Shown here: one piece after another, positions 1 to 10,996 of the stretch | How the letters are laid out: each line of letters begins with the position of its first letter | How positions within the stretch are numbered: the stretch's first letter is position 1 | DNA from: Paramarasmius palmivorus | Lineage: Eukaryota; Basidiomycota; Agaricomycetes; Agaricales; Marasmiaceae | Assembly (NCBI GenBank): GCA_037176845.1 | Contig: JAYKXP010000021.1 | Coordinates: 372,001 to 436,000, forward strand | DNA length: 64,000 bases | Direction of reading: 5' to 3' | Program-made: the position numbers and the translations under genes | Notes under the pieces: model-generated | Seen by the model: the letters and a program-made list of their open reading frames with translations, nothing else | The model's database searches: none | Told to the model about the DNA's origin: nothing

Positions 1-411
1 CTCTGAAGAGCGCTACCGTTCACCCCGGAGTGCGCTCAAAGCTTCAGGGTCCTCACCTCGACCCCGGGATTCCAACCAGCGAGCTCGAGTAACTGATATA
101 CCATCTAGAAACATAGCAAGTACAATTTGAACGATTAGATTCCTGGAGGAGGGCGGAAGGGCTACCTCGGGGGGCGGGGACGCACTGTCGTACCATACAT
201 ATGCGGAAATGGCCCGCGAATTGCTGGTCATCAGTCAAAGGTGCGGAATTTACTGCATTTTCATTGAACATGCTTGACAAGAAAGGTAGCCTTACTAGAT
301 CACCAAGTGTTCATCTACAAAGTATATATACATCCAGCGGGCTCTTCTAGACCCTCAGCTCCTCTTCTACATTCTCCCCCGCGTCGCACAATACAACCAC
401 CGGACCCGGCA
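1..411. other. Gene-free left edge
   Basis: No supported gene. Short open frames on both strands lack recognisable protein features. The last part probably contains the promoter of the RING-type gene that starts at 412; a short TATA-like stretch (gtatatatac) lies near 320-330, about 85 bases before that ATG. Confidence 0.5.
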
Positions 412-1328
412 ATGTCTCACAGAATGGATAGCAAACAGAAGTACACCGCTGGCCGTGGACATCGTAGGGCTACAGCTTCTTCCTCGAAACAATCATACTT
501 ACTCGCAGTTTAGAGCACGCAGACTGGGAAAGAGAGGATGCCATCAATATCAGACTTAACCTCGGAGCCGATTCCCCAGACTCTGTTCTCAGAGACGACT
601 TCAACTACAACCAGAAGTACGCTGGGGATGACTGGACCCGTTCCGGTTTGGCCGTGTACACGAACGTACCTGAGAGGCCTAGGACATGGAGGTCCAACTC
701 CTTTGGTGAAAAGCAAAAGAAGAGACCATCCGTTTCAGTACCTGTCAGCCCAGTCGAGGACAGGGATTGCGGGATTTGGTACGTTACTTTCTCTTTTCCA
801 TTCAAGCGCGATCATCGATTTACCTTTGTCACAGCTTCATGAACTCGGTCTCTCCATCGCAGACACTCTGCTGCGGCAAGTTCTTCTGCTATGAGCACAT
901 CGCCTCTGTATGTCTCTTCTCTTTTCATTTATGCTTCATAACTACTAACACGTCTCAACCAGTGGCTTACCGGACCCGCAGCTGACGGTCGTTGCCCTGA
1001 ATGCATGACCCCATGCTCACTCGAACACAATGTTCACTTTTACGACCTCGGCGAACCTCAATACTCTGTACCACCACCAACACCTGTCATCAACCAGAAC
1101 CATCGCCACACCTCCACCTCCACTTCCACTGCTACAGTCAGACTCGCACCTTCCACCCCCGCTGCCATGCCAGCTCCCCAGATCCGCCAGCCTACCAACC
1201 CCTCCGTTAACTCTATACCCAAAGCAGCAGAGAAGAAATCCGACAGGGATTACCAGAAGATGTTGGGCGTGGTTGGGTTTGCTATGGCTGTTGGGTACCG
1301 TGCAACGAGCCAGGGTTTCAGGTTGTAA
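412..1328 (+). CDS. RING-type zinc-finger protein, 4 exons
   Basis: My model has exons 412-440, 509-778, 835-907 and 963-1328, giving 245 residues. Splicing builds a RING-like Cys/His block that no single open frame shows: CGIC, about 12 residues, then CCGKFFCYEHI, then WLTGPAADGRCPECMTPC. The CxxC / CC..C..H / CPxC spacing is that expected of a RING finger, known for E3 ubiquitin ligases. The N-terminal part is acidic with a basic Lys/Arg stretch. The C-terminal part is rich in Pro, Thr and Ser and ends in a short hydrophobic segment (GVVGFAMAVGY) that may or may not be a membrane anchor. All three introns are 54-68 nt with GT-AG ends. The first exon is short, so the exact start is the least certain part. 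Ligase activity is inferred from the motif only. Confidence 0.7.
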
Positions 1329-2533
1329 TAAACAGGGATATTTATTGTTACTATTGTAATGTGTACTTGTACGTTTAACTCTTTCGGGAGTTTGTATAAA
1401 TACTGTATAGACGATAACCGTTGAAAAACACTGGCAAGCTCGAGGCTTTCTCCGTAAAGCTTTGCTCGCGGATGTGAAGAACTGTCCTGTCTTGCGAAAG
1501 ATCCGGGAACATTGCCAGTACGTCGGGAGTACCAGTGTCAGCAGACTACACACCGCATTCAGTTTTTTAGCCATGTTCACAGACCTCCTTCGGTCTTTCC
1601 GGACTGCTATGGCCGCCAGGAAGTATAGGCCTGGGATGTATGTATGGAAGCCCATGGAAGTAGCTCAGTCTCCAAGCCGAATCCCGCGACTAACACAGTC
1701 TCCCCAATCCCGGTATGTATAGACTCCATGATGGTTTCGAAGCATATCCTCAGTCGCCGAGCTAATACTTCAAATTGAGATCATGCATGACGGATGTCTC
1801 AACGTCAAAGAGACAACAAGCGAGCTCGCTCCACAACACCCGGTTATGCAGGACTGAGTAATTCATTTCGACAGCGCGTAGATAATAATACATCGGGTAT
1901 ACTCTACGTACATACGCAGAATAGAAACCGCCAAACCAAAGAAACTTCTATTGCAAAAGCAAAGACTGGTAGCTACATAACATCAATGTCCCAAAGACCG
2001 AAGAAAGAGATCTACGTGAATAGCGACATACAATGTGTCCCAAAGAGGCCTGAGAGAAAGAAGGGAGCCTATATCCCATCCTAATTGCAAAAAGAAAAAC
2101 TAGGGTAAGGTATGATGACGATGATAAAATAAGTCGTAAAAACGTCCTGCGTGGTAGTTGTGGTGCGTGATGTCCGTCATGATGCAACATGATTGAGATG
2201 ATAGGGAGAGCGGGAGAATGGAATGATGCCCGTCGTTCGGAGGTATGTATGGAGGTATACGGATGGAGCTAGTGTCAGGGAAGTGTCCCAAACGTCGCGA
2301 AAACCCATGCTGTTGAACCGAGATACGAACGCCAAAGCCAGGTGTACAAGACCGTGTGAGGCGTGTTCGTCGCATGCAGCAAGGGCCAGGTGACAGAAGA
2401 ACTACAGGGAGAGCCTCGCGTGGGACCTGCCACTACCAGGTGACAACGAAGAAAGGACCCTTTTTCTGTGGTGTATATCGATAAGGCTTGGCATGATGAT
2501 AGAAACTGAGTCAATAAACGTACCAATGATCGT
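1329..2533. other. Gene-free stretch between convergent genes
   Basis: This lies between the stop of the RING gene (+) and the stop of the phosphatase gene (-), so it holds two 3' regions. Open frames here are short and of low quality, and I see no domain, RNA gene or repeat. Confidence 0.5.
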
Positions 2534-3355
2534 TTAATGACATTCGGCGCTCGATACTCCTCGACGAGCGGCAGCATCGCAGCTTGGTCTGAAGGATCGA
2601 ACGAAGAGGCACTGAGCGCCTGTCTCCGGGCTGCATGGGTATCGAACGACTTTCTCGACCCCTCGCCATTCGCGAGCAATGAAGGCAAGCGCTTCTTCGC
2701 CAGAGGAGCAGCGTTGTGATTGGACGAGGTGGCAGCCAATGACCATGCCTATACAATAGTGAAATGGTGTGAAATGGTTAGCGATTGTGATGTGAAAGAA
2801 GAAAAGAAACACACCAGTTCTTCCAATACCCCCACGACAATGAACTGCTGCGATCCTTCCTCTCATTTCATTGTCCCTCAAGACCTCCAATACTGCATAC
2901 ATGTCCTCCACCGAGTTGGGTAATGAGCGATCCCTGATTGGGAACCTATGGTACTCAATCTCCTCGGGGTTAATGCCTAGCTGAGTCGCGCGATGAAAGA
3001 GAACATTCGAGGCATCTGGAGTGTAGTAGGGTAACAATTCCCCACTTTCCGTCAGGTCAATGAACGTTCGAACACCGGCTTGTAAGAGAGCATCAAGCTT
3101 GGGCTTGTATGGGTTCTTGGGCGTCCAGGGGTACTCGCACGCGAGAAGAAAAGGAGTTGCCCAGTAAGAATTGGGTATCGGTCGTGGTCGCGCAACAGAG
3201 TCAGAAGACACTAGAGACTTTGCAGGCGAGTCTACGATGAGCAAAGTAGCCTTGGAAGACGACCTTGAGGGAGTGTCGACGACAACGAGAGTCGTCTTCC
3301 TCGACGGCGACGAAGGTCCAGACTTGGATGAAGATGCAATAGCGTTTGTAGCCAT
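2534..3355 (-). CDS. Protein tyrosine / dual-specificity phosphatase family protein
   Basis: Two exons (3355-2815 and 2748-2534) give 251 residues. The 66-nt intron has no stop and is in frame, so unspliced RNA would also read through. The active-site signature HCRGGIGRTG (Cys-x5-Arg) sits at about residue 175 and spans the splice junction. It is preceded by the SLPNSVEDMYAVLEVL helix and followed by GEEALAFIAREWRGVE and YPCSPETGAQ, which are the usual trailing helices of this family. The reaction would be hydrolysis of phosphotyrosine (or phospho-Ser/Thr) through a phosphocysteine intermediate. The first 55 residues are Ser/Lys-rich and look disordered. The catalytic Cys and Arg are intact. 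I cannot tell the substrate or the exact subfamily; plant- and fungus-type atypical DSPs are the closest by eye. Confidence 0.9.
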   Translation of the reverse strand: MATNAIASSSKSGPSSPSRKTTLVVVDTPSRSSSKATLLIVDSPAKSLVSSDSVARPRPIPNSYWATPFLLACEYPWTPKNPYKPKLDALLQAGVRTFIDLTESGELLPYYTPDASNVLFHRATQLGINPEEIEYHRFPIRDRSLPNSVEDMYAVLEVLRDNEMRGRIAAVHCRGGIGRTGVFLFFFHITIANHFTPFHYCIGMVIGCHLVQSQRCSSGEEALAFIAREWRGVEKVVRYPCSPETGAQCLFVRSFRPSCDAAARRGVSSAECH

Positions 3356-3450
3356 GATAGTTCGTGAGTGCAGTGACTTTCAAAGTGTAATGCGAATGTG
3401 GTAGTATGTAGCAAGTGGGTATGCCGAGGAAAATGGACCAAGAAAACAGG

Positions 3451-3464
3451 GCTTTATATAAAGC
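3451..3464 (-). promoter_or_regulatory. TATA box of the phosphatase gene
   Basis: The palindromic core TTTATATAAA lies about 100 bases upstream of the ATG at 3355, a normal distance for a fungal TATA element plus 5' leader. Confidence 0.55.
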
Positions 3465-5995
3465 GGGGACAAAAGGAAAAAATAAATACAAATTTGGAAG
3501 TTCCGGTCGCTAGGACCGACACGTGCCGATCGGCTGTACTCCATGAGGGGCAGTTCCGTCCTATGTTCTCGACCACTATCTAGGCGTTCTTCGACTCCAC
3601 AATGCCCTTGATTCCAAGTCTTCCAGAGTCTTCCAAGGATAGCAAAGTAGTTAAAGATGTTCTTCTAAAGTTTCTTCTACTCTAGCTCGGAGAGGGACGG
3701 GACCAGGTCTTCTAAATCTACGGAGCCAATCATGTTTCGCCCGTTCGCAACACTGCCAAGTTTCCTCCACAACATCTACAGGTGGCATATCTGGGGTATT
3801 GCGGTTTCGTTCCAACTGAGCCATGAACATGGTCCGAGCAGCATGCTGGCCTCACTCCATATGCTTAGGTGTTCTACTATCCGGGACGATCGACTACGAG
3901 TTCATAATGATTAACTTCATTTAGTAGCGCCTTGGAATTATCCTATCATTGTCCGAATCTCAACGTCGACGATCCGATTGCTTACTTGCAGCACGTTCAA
4001 CGAAATCTATAAGATAATGGGTATATCCTAGGACAAAGGTGCGTCGTTCTGTTTTTGCTCTAGTGCAATCTATTCTAAGCTCGACGTTTTACTAGGTCTC
4101 GTAAATACGACATCCACGTTCCGAATCTTCCCTGCTGCGAGCGAATCGTTGAATTGCCGGGAACATGGAGAGCACGTTTCGATAAGGGCACGTTCTCATT
4201 CGCACTGCGGCCCAAGACGCAACCCCAAGCTCCAGCGCTTGACCATTCATTCACACTCACAGGGGCAGGGCACGTTCAGGCTCATTGTCTACAGCATTTC
4301 ATTCCAAGGGGTGTCTACTTTCTGCAAGTGACAGCGGGAGAAGACCCCTTGTCCTGCATTAGTGCTTTCTGGGCATCCAGGGTGTCCATTCGTCCTGCCA
4401 GCTCCAGCGCTAATCCTAGAACTTGCTGCTACCTTGTTCAGCTGGACAAAGACACTACCATGCCCACTCCACGCTCCGCAGACTCCAGGTTCACACTCTC
4501 ATGCTTAGCGCCTATGGACATACGCCTGGGGTCAAAGCATACGATGGTGGTGCGTGCGTACACGCCACAACGCCTTCCTTCCTCACTGCGGAACCTCTCC
4601 CGCAGACATTCAAACTTCCGATTTTCTTTTTCCGGCGAGGATTTTCACGCTGCGGATCAAAGCTTTTTCTCACAGGCGTCGGGCGTGTGTTCTTCTCCTT
4701 ACCCCACTACTCCTACGTTCCTGCGCAGTATTATCTGAACATAGGATATAGGCTATCTCCACCTCACGAGAATCAATCACTGGACACGGATAAAGTTTGG
4801 GATTCGCACTCCTTGTACCTGTACCTTCGAGGTAGTTCATTGCGGATTGACTGCGGGGCTCCAATTCTCAGCTGGCGTGTAAGCCACCTCTAAAAACAAC
4901 TTTAACCTTCTGTCAAGTGAGTATCCTCGATAGCCCTTGGCCCGTGAACAGGAAAAGAGCCGCTAAACTCCGTGCGGGGAACAGCTGGGGTATCAGGCGA
5001 GCTATCGGTGAATGTTGAAGGTGTTGTCAGTGAGTAGGATGCCGCGCCACTCGGTAGATTAGATTCCAAGTTACGATTAGGAATTTGAAGAGATAGCATA
5101 AATTTCACGGAGATCCGGTGCTCATGGACGCGGGTCAAGGACGCGAGCCAGACGCGTGATTTTTCAATGACCTTCCTAACTTGGTAAAGGTCATGTGCCT
5201 AATAGCCCAGGATGTTGGCGGCCGAAAACTCCGGTTGAACAGCTTGAATGCTTCGTTCGCTGTTGTTTTTTGCTTCGTTCGCTTCCTTTCTTTCGTTCTC
5301 GTTGATCCTCAAGATGATTCGAACGACTTCGATGTATGCAACACCACCTTTGACTCATGCAAAATTATAGTATGCCAATGGGTCCAAGCCCAAAACTTGA
5401 AGCTTGACGATCCAATGAATCTTCTATAGGCAACTTCTTCGTTGAGGACGCTCGGGCTGTTGGGACCAGAAGGGAGCCGGCCTGAGCTTGGAATACCGAA
5501 ATGTACTACGTGAGCTTGTGGTGAGATACACATCTGTTCGAACATCGATGCATCTTATATATCGTCCCAGGATGAAGTGTCAGAGAACCAGACGATGATC
5601 GTGGGCGGTGATCATCGACGCCGCCATCTGCACTTGGGCAGGCGCTTCTCAAGCATTCTGACTGCGGGAAGCCTTTGACCGTTCACTTGTGTTTTTTCGT
5701 CATGCCGTTCCCAAAAGGTAGTACGGGAACTAGAACAGTTTCCATGCATCAATTATGCGGCAGCGCTTATATTTGGTCGGAGAATCAACATGTGGCATCG
5801 AATGTTACCCGTCTCGCAGGGTCTGTCCTAAACATCACTCAAATAGAGTCGAAGACGGGAATTCGTATCCCATATATCAGACCCACATAAGCTGACGCTT
5901 CTTGTCTCCCGTCAGCTTTCTCGACCGGCCGAACACTCCTTGCAAACATTATTTCCCTCCGAAATTACTTTCACGTCGCTCTGGACTGACAGAGA
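3465..5995. other. Long gene-poor tract
   Basis: About 2.5 kb without a supportable gene. The longest open frame (4154-4738, +, 194 codons) has no recognisable domain and no sensible exon context, so I treat it as chance. Around 3616-3680 there are repeated TTC/CTTC tracts (CTTCCAGAGTCTTCC and similar). Confidence 0.45.
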
Positions 5996-7479
5996 ATGTC
6001 TTCTGGAATTGATCAAGGCGATTTGGAGGCTTTCGTATCTATATTCGTCAAACCTGTCATTGCAGTTGGCGTGAGTGCATATATATATCTGATCTTCGAC
6101 TTACATTCTGCTGATTAGCTTCTAGCTAACCCTGTTATTGTTTGGTGTGCACTGACTCAATGCTTTCATGCGGTTCACTGAGCGATGATCTAGGAATCTA
6201 TGGCGGGATTTTCGGACAGTCTATCTACTTTCTCGCAACCAGCCAGAATACGGCAAACCGAAGAGTACAATTCATATGGATTACGGTGCTATTCGCGATG
6301 ACGACCGTCGTTTCGTGCGTGGCGGCTGCCAATGATGTCATGGACGCCGCTATGGCGCTCTCCGCCTTGAAATCTGACAACCCAAGTGCCTTCTTGAAGT
6401 ATGGTGTGTACAGTCAGGCTAAATCGGGTGTAATGTGAATGCCTCCCCCTTTGATTCATTTACACTGTGGTTAAATCGTGACATAGAGCAGTGACATATC
6501 TCGGCTATGTGGTGGCAAAGTAAAATCTTGTATGCTTTTTTGGCTCAAATGCCCACTGAAGATAGTCCAGTTCCATTGCAGATTCCATTTTAGTGAGTCC
6601 TTTGTTACTTTGTTACGTTTAGTGGCCTTTTCTGACGTCTTATAGATCCACCGACTCTATGTCATCTGGGGAAGTAGGAAGCGCACTATTGTACTCCCGG
6701 TTCTTGCCTCAGGTGCTGCAAATGGTATAGTACATCGTAACAATCTCCACTATATCGAGGCTGATGATCAGGTCTTGGTCTTGCCGCCGCAATCATGCAC
6801 ACTATTGGGTCTGATATGAGGAACCCGTCGAATAGTGATGTCCGCCAAAAAGCTGTTGCGCTTCAGAATATCTATTGTGTGTATTTCTGTTTCTTAGCTT
6901 GATAAAGTCGCCGATTTAACGAGCTTACTTAGGGGCTATGAATGCGGTAGTCAATATATTCCTGACGTGTGGTATTGGTCGGTTCTCCGCGAAGAATCCT
7001 AATTTCCAGTCTGATGTATTCCCTGTAGCTGGTCGGATATGGTGGGTAGCTCGAGATACGCAGCAAATCACTGGTCGTACGAAAACCAATTCCATCAATC
7101 CACAGTTCAGGACCGTCATTGCCATGGTGTTCGTACCCACTCATTTTTTGCATAAAGAGTTGTCTATTGACTGCGATTTCGTCAGTATCGAGTCAGGGCT
7201 TCTATACATAACAGTCTTGACTATTCAGGCTATCCTCGCTTTCAATGCCAGCAAGTTTTTTGTACCCGTCAATCTTGTACCCACTGTCATTCTTGTCGCG
7301 GTAAGCACTTGGTTCTTTCTCTTTATAATGACAATCATCTTATGGTAAAATATTGTTAGGGCATGGCTCCGACATCAGGAAAATCCCAAAACCCGAATTC
7401 GGCAAAATTCGCGCAATCTCGGCTAATAGTGCTAACAACCGGTATTTCACGCGGGTTCAAAGGATTTGTGATAATTTGA
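5996..7479 (+). CDS. 7TM protein paralogue A, with replaced C-terminus
   Basis: Eleven exons by my model: 5996-6070, 6126-6144, 6194-6434, 6487-6519, 6571-6592, 6646-6724, 6772-6876, 6933-6977, 7029-7128, 7186-7300, 7360-7479 (317 residues). Exon lengths 1-8 and 10 equal those of copies B and C. The protein has seven hydrophobic segments and the landmarks NDVMDAA, ADSILIHRLYVIWGS, AGRIWWVAR and ESGLLYI. This is a large agaricomycete-specific family of plasma-membrane-like 7TM proteins of unknown ligand. In the last exon the family motif GIAPTLIILR is broken: only GMAPT remains, then an unrelated polar tail runs to a stop at 7477-7479. The final transmembrane segment is therefore incomplete. 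The gene could be a young pseudogene or a variant with a changed tail. Confidence 0.7.
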
Positions 7480-8484
7480 CTGGATTTGTTGCCTTCCGTC
7501 ACCCGCGACGGAAAATCAGATCGATTTGAGCTAATTCATACCAAGTTCTGTTGATCATCCTGAGAGTTAATTTCAACCGTGCATGGAATAAGTCACGTCC
7601 ACCCGAAAAGATCTCGACAATGCATTTTGGTCAGATACAGGCATTCGAAACCATTAGTCTGAGCTCGCCGACTCGAGGCGCCATGGCTTCATGAGAATGT
7701 CCTCACTAGGGCCTCAACGAGTTGAACTGGGTGAGAGTCGGAAGCCACTTGCATAATTGCGTCCGACTGTTTGATACGTCTCTATCGTAGCTTTCATTTG
7801 TTCTATTCAAAATTTTTCCAAATAAAACGCTGCCATTTTCACAACTTTTCATCTTCGAGCTCGATGATCCTTCAACAAGCCCATTCAGGTCCAAGTTACG
7901 CTTAACACTCGTTGGGGGCCACCTACCTTAAGTGAGTTAGTGAGAAATTTCTACCGCAATTGCTAGCTTTCTCCATCGTGTATGCGGTCAAATTATGATG
8001 ACTACCGAGTCCTGAAGTTTATGTATATCATGATGGACTCGGTCGACGTTCAACGTTCACCAGTCACCGGCATCCAGAGCACAGGCCCGGAGACATAGAC
8101 ATCTTTTCTCACGTCACTGCATCGATGTATCATCTGTGCTTATCCTCTCAGGCTCCTGAAACAGCGACAAGCCCTGCAGCGTATCAACTTTCGATATCAA
8201 TCAGTTGTCGTTTGCGTCGTACCTAGATCATGTACATCAAGTGGGGGAGCATCTGTATAGCCTACTATATTGAGGACACCCAGTGAGTTTTGAGTGAGTT
8301 GTTACATCTCGGTGGCATCATAATCATGATCATAATCGTTCGTACCGCGAAGGTCCGCGGCGTTCCGAGTCATTGACTCGGAGTAATAGGGCTCTTCTTT
8401 GATGTATATATATATATATACCGTGACGGACAGAATCGGTCTATTTTCTCCCCGCTTCCGAGTCGTGATTGTTCAGACCCAGGA
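7480..8484. other. Spacer between 7TM copies A and B
   Basis: I see no gene. An alternating (TA)n tract at about 8403-8420 lies some 65-80 bases before the ATG of copy B and could act as its TATA region. Copy C has a shorter (AT)n tract at about 18226-18235, in a similar place before its ATG. Confidence 0.5.
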
Positions 8485-10062
8485 ATGGCAACTATTGTCA
8501 GTATCAACGATCTCTTCACTGTTCATTCCATCCTGGTCAGGCCTATCGTTACCGTTGGAGTATGTACACGTGTGGCTTGCTCCTCGTACCTCTTTCGCTA
8601 ACCGTCGCCTTTCTCAGTTAACCTTATTCTTGTTTGGTACGCATGTGGATATATCGTCACTCGCGTGCACTGCTGAAAAATAATTCTAGGCCTCTACGTT
8701 ATGCTCTTCGGACAGTCGTGCTACTTCCTCCTCACTCGCCGGGATGGCAGAAACAGAAGACTTCAGCTCGCCTGGATTTCGTCGCTCTTTGTGGTGACGA
8801 CCGCAACATCATTCGTTATGACTGCCAGCGACATCATAGACGCCGTTGTCTCTTTTAACGCCCTCAAGTTAGACGATGCGACTACATTCTTGAGCTTCAG
8901 TGTATACGACCCGTTGAAAACAGGGATTATGTGGGCTCCCTTCTCTCATCTACCATTTGCCCTGACCAACACGAACGCAGGGGAGTTATTTACATTGGCT
9001 ATGTCGTCGTGAAGTAAGGCGTATTTGTGCTGCATTGTGCAGGGTTTCAGGAAGCTCAACTTGATTCCTTCAGCTGCATAGCAGATTCCGTTTTGGTTAG
9101 CTATGCTGTTCGGACGGTCTTGTTCTTCACTGACTGATTTGATGCCAGATCTATCGAATCTATGTCATCTGGGGCTCTCGAAAACGCAACATCGTACTTC
9201 CGACCATTGCTTCGGTCGCTGCTAATGGTATGGCCATGATAGACCTTATTCAACCTTGCATCGTACTGAACCCGGAAATGGTCAAAATTACATAGGCCTT
9301 GGGATATCCGCTGCAGTAATGAAGATCCTTTCGTCCGATATGAGAAAGGCGTCAAACTTTTCTATTTATCAAATCGCTATAGAACGTCAAAACTCGTACT
9401 GTATGTCTATCTCAAAGCCTTCTCTCTTTATTAGGTGACTAGAAGTACGCTTTGTAGGGCCAGTTATTACTGCAGTTAATGTGCTGCTGACCTGCTTGAT
9501 TGGTGGGTCTTGGATCGATATATCCTATGGTTTATCCTTACTGTGCATGCAGCTGGTCGAATATGGTGGGTAGCCCGAGATACCCGACGAACAACTTCCA
9601 GTCCAAAATCAATCAACCCACAATTCAAGACTGCTATCGCCATAATGTAATTCATCCCCCGTTTTTATTCACGCAAGCTCCGAGTTGTCTATTGATTCCA
9701 ATTTTTCTTCTAGTCTTGAGTCAGGCTTTTTATATATCGCCATCTTAATCGCGCAGGCAGTCCTCGTGTTCAATGCGGCCAAAATTGGTGTTATTTTCAA
9801 TCTTTTTCCCGCTGTTACTCTTGTTGCAGTCAGTTCCACTTAGCATGTTGTTCATAATGAGTTTATCTGACGATGATCCTTTTAGGGAATTGCCCCGACA
9901 TTGATCATTTTAAGAGTCAACTTAAATCATGCGCTCCACAAAGGTCAACCATCCGAAAGGCTTTCGACGCTCAGATTTGGAGTACTATCACCAGAGAGGA
10001 CAGAAGTCCCAATCTCAATAGGACCGAAGTACTTCAGCTCACGTCGCAGACACCGACTCTAG
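8485..10062 (+). CDS. 7TM protein paralogue B
   Basis: Eleven exons: 8485-8559, 8618-8636, 8690-8930, 8981-9013, 9074-9095, 9149-9227, 9296-9400, 9458-9502, 9553-9646, 9714-9828, 9886-10062; 334 residues. Seven hydrophobic segments are visible, with the family landmarks ASDIIDAVV, ADSVLIYRIYVIWGS, AGRIWWVARD, ESGFLY and GIAPTLIILR. Exons 1-8 and 10 have exactly the same lengths as in copies A and C; exon 9 is shorter, trimming the cytoplasm-like loop after AGRIWWVAR. The C-terminal tail is short and basic, unlike the longer acidic tail of copy C. All splice sites are GT-AG and there is no frameshift, so the gene looks functional. Ligand and signalling partner are unknown for this agaricomycete family; receptor or sensor function is inference from topology. 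Confidence 0.85.
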
Positions 10063-10996
10063 CGAGCTTCCCATTCACGTCGAAGCCGTATCCAAATGCG
10101 AAAAGTGCGGGCATGCGTTAGAGACTCGTAGTATATCATCGAGTATCTCTCCACAGAGCGATTGATTACTCAGAATGTATCACAATTAAGTACTTGAACT
10201 TGTGCAAACCGTTGAAGACCGTGACGCGTTTGAGGCGTGAGAGTTTCTTGCGTAATGACGCTACCGAAAAAAAGGGACTCACTTGCTCCCAACCGGCGTA
10301 TGCGTACAGGTTCTTCATTTGGCACTGGATCTCAGCTTACGCTGAATGTAGTGAGTCGTGTACAATATCTATTTTTTTTTTTGCTCATAACTCATTGGCA
10401 GGGCCAGGACTACCCAAGCTACGACGGTGCAATTTATTATTACCACGATGTTCAAGACGACGAACTGCTAGTAGCCTTTGCAGCATGTTTCCATTGATGT
10501 AGAGCAGCGTTCTCACCCTAAGGAGCCACAAACAAAACAATGACATGTTTGGGATGGACTTTAGGGCTCATGGATACGAAGGTACGCGTAACGAGTGCTA
10601 TGATGTCCAAAGGATATGCCACCTAACTGTCCCGACTCCATAGGTTGACGACCAACGCACCCTAAACTATTTTTGAAATCACTGAAGAAGCCATTTATGT
10701 TGGGAAGCGTTTACCGTACAGGCACTCGATTCTCGAAAAGGGTCAGAGAACCTGGGTTCTCCTCCGGAAACATCGAACAAGACCCGTACTCCACGAGTGG
10801 TGGCAGTCACTGATGGTGGCCCGCGGATCCATTGTTCTCCTTCATTACATGGACAATAAGTTGTGGCATGCCTTCAGAGTATATATTGCCCAAGGTGTTA
10901 TCACTTCCTCTCAACTTCTTGCCTATCCATTGCCAGTGAGTAGCCGTCCTTTGACCTTCCCCAACACTCTAAACCTCTTGCAGATCACAGAACAGG
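10063..10996. other. Stretch without a recognised gene
   Basis: This lies between 7TM copy B and the first F-box gene. A weak exon-like pair (about 10237-10355 and 10404-10497, +) could be spliced across a T-rich intron ending in ggcag, with a second exon reading DYPSYDGAIYYYHDVQD. I do not recognise it and could not find a complete gene around it. It may be a relic. Confidence 0.35.

Noticed and set aside
2275..2739. Alternative second exon frame for the phosphatase
   Set aside because: The frame used in the model keeps the conserved YPCSPETGAQ block; this other frame does not.
4154..4738. 194-codon open frame on the plus strand
   Set aside because: No domain, no signal peptide, no plausible exon neighbours, and amino-acid composition looks like chance translation.
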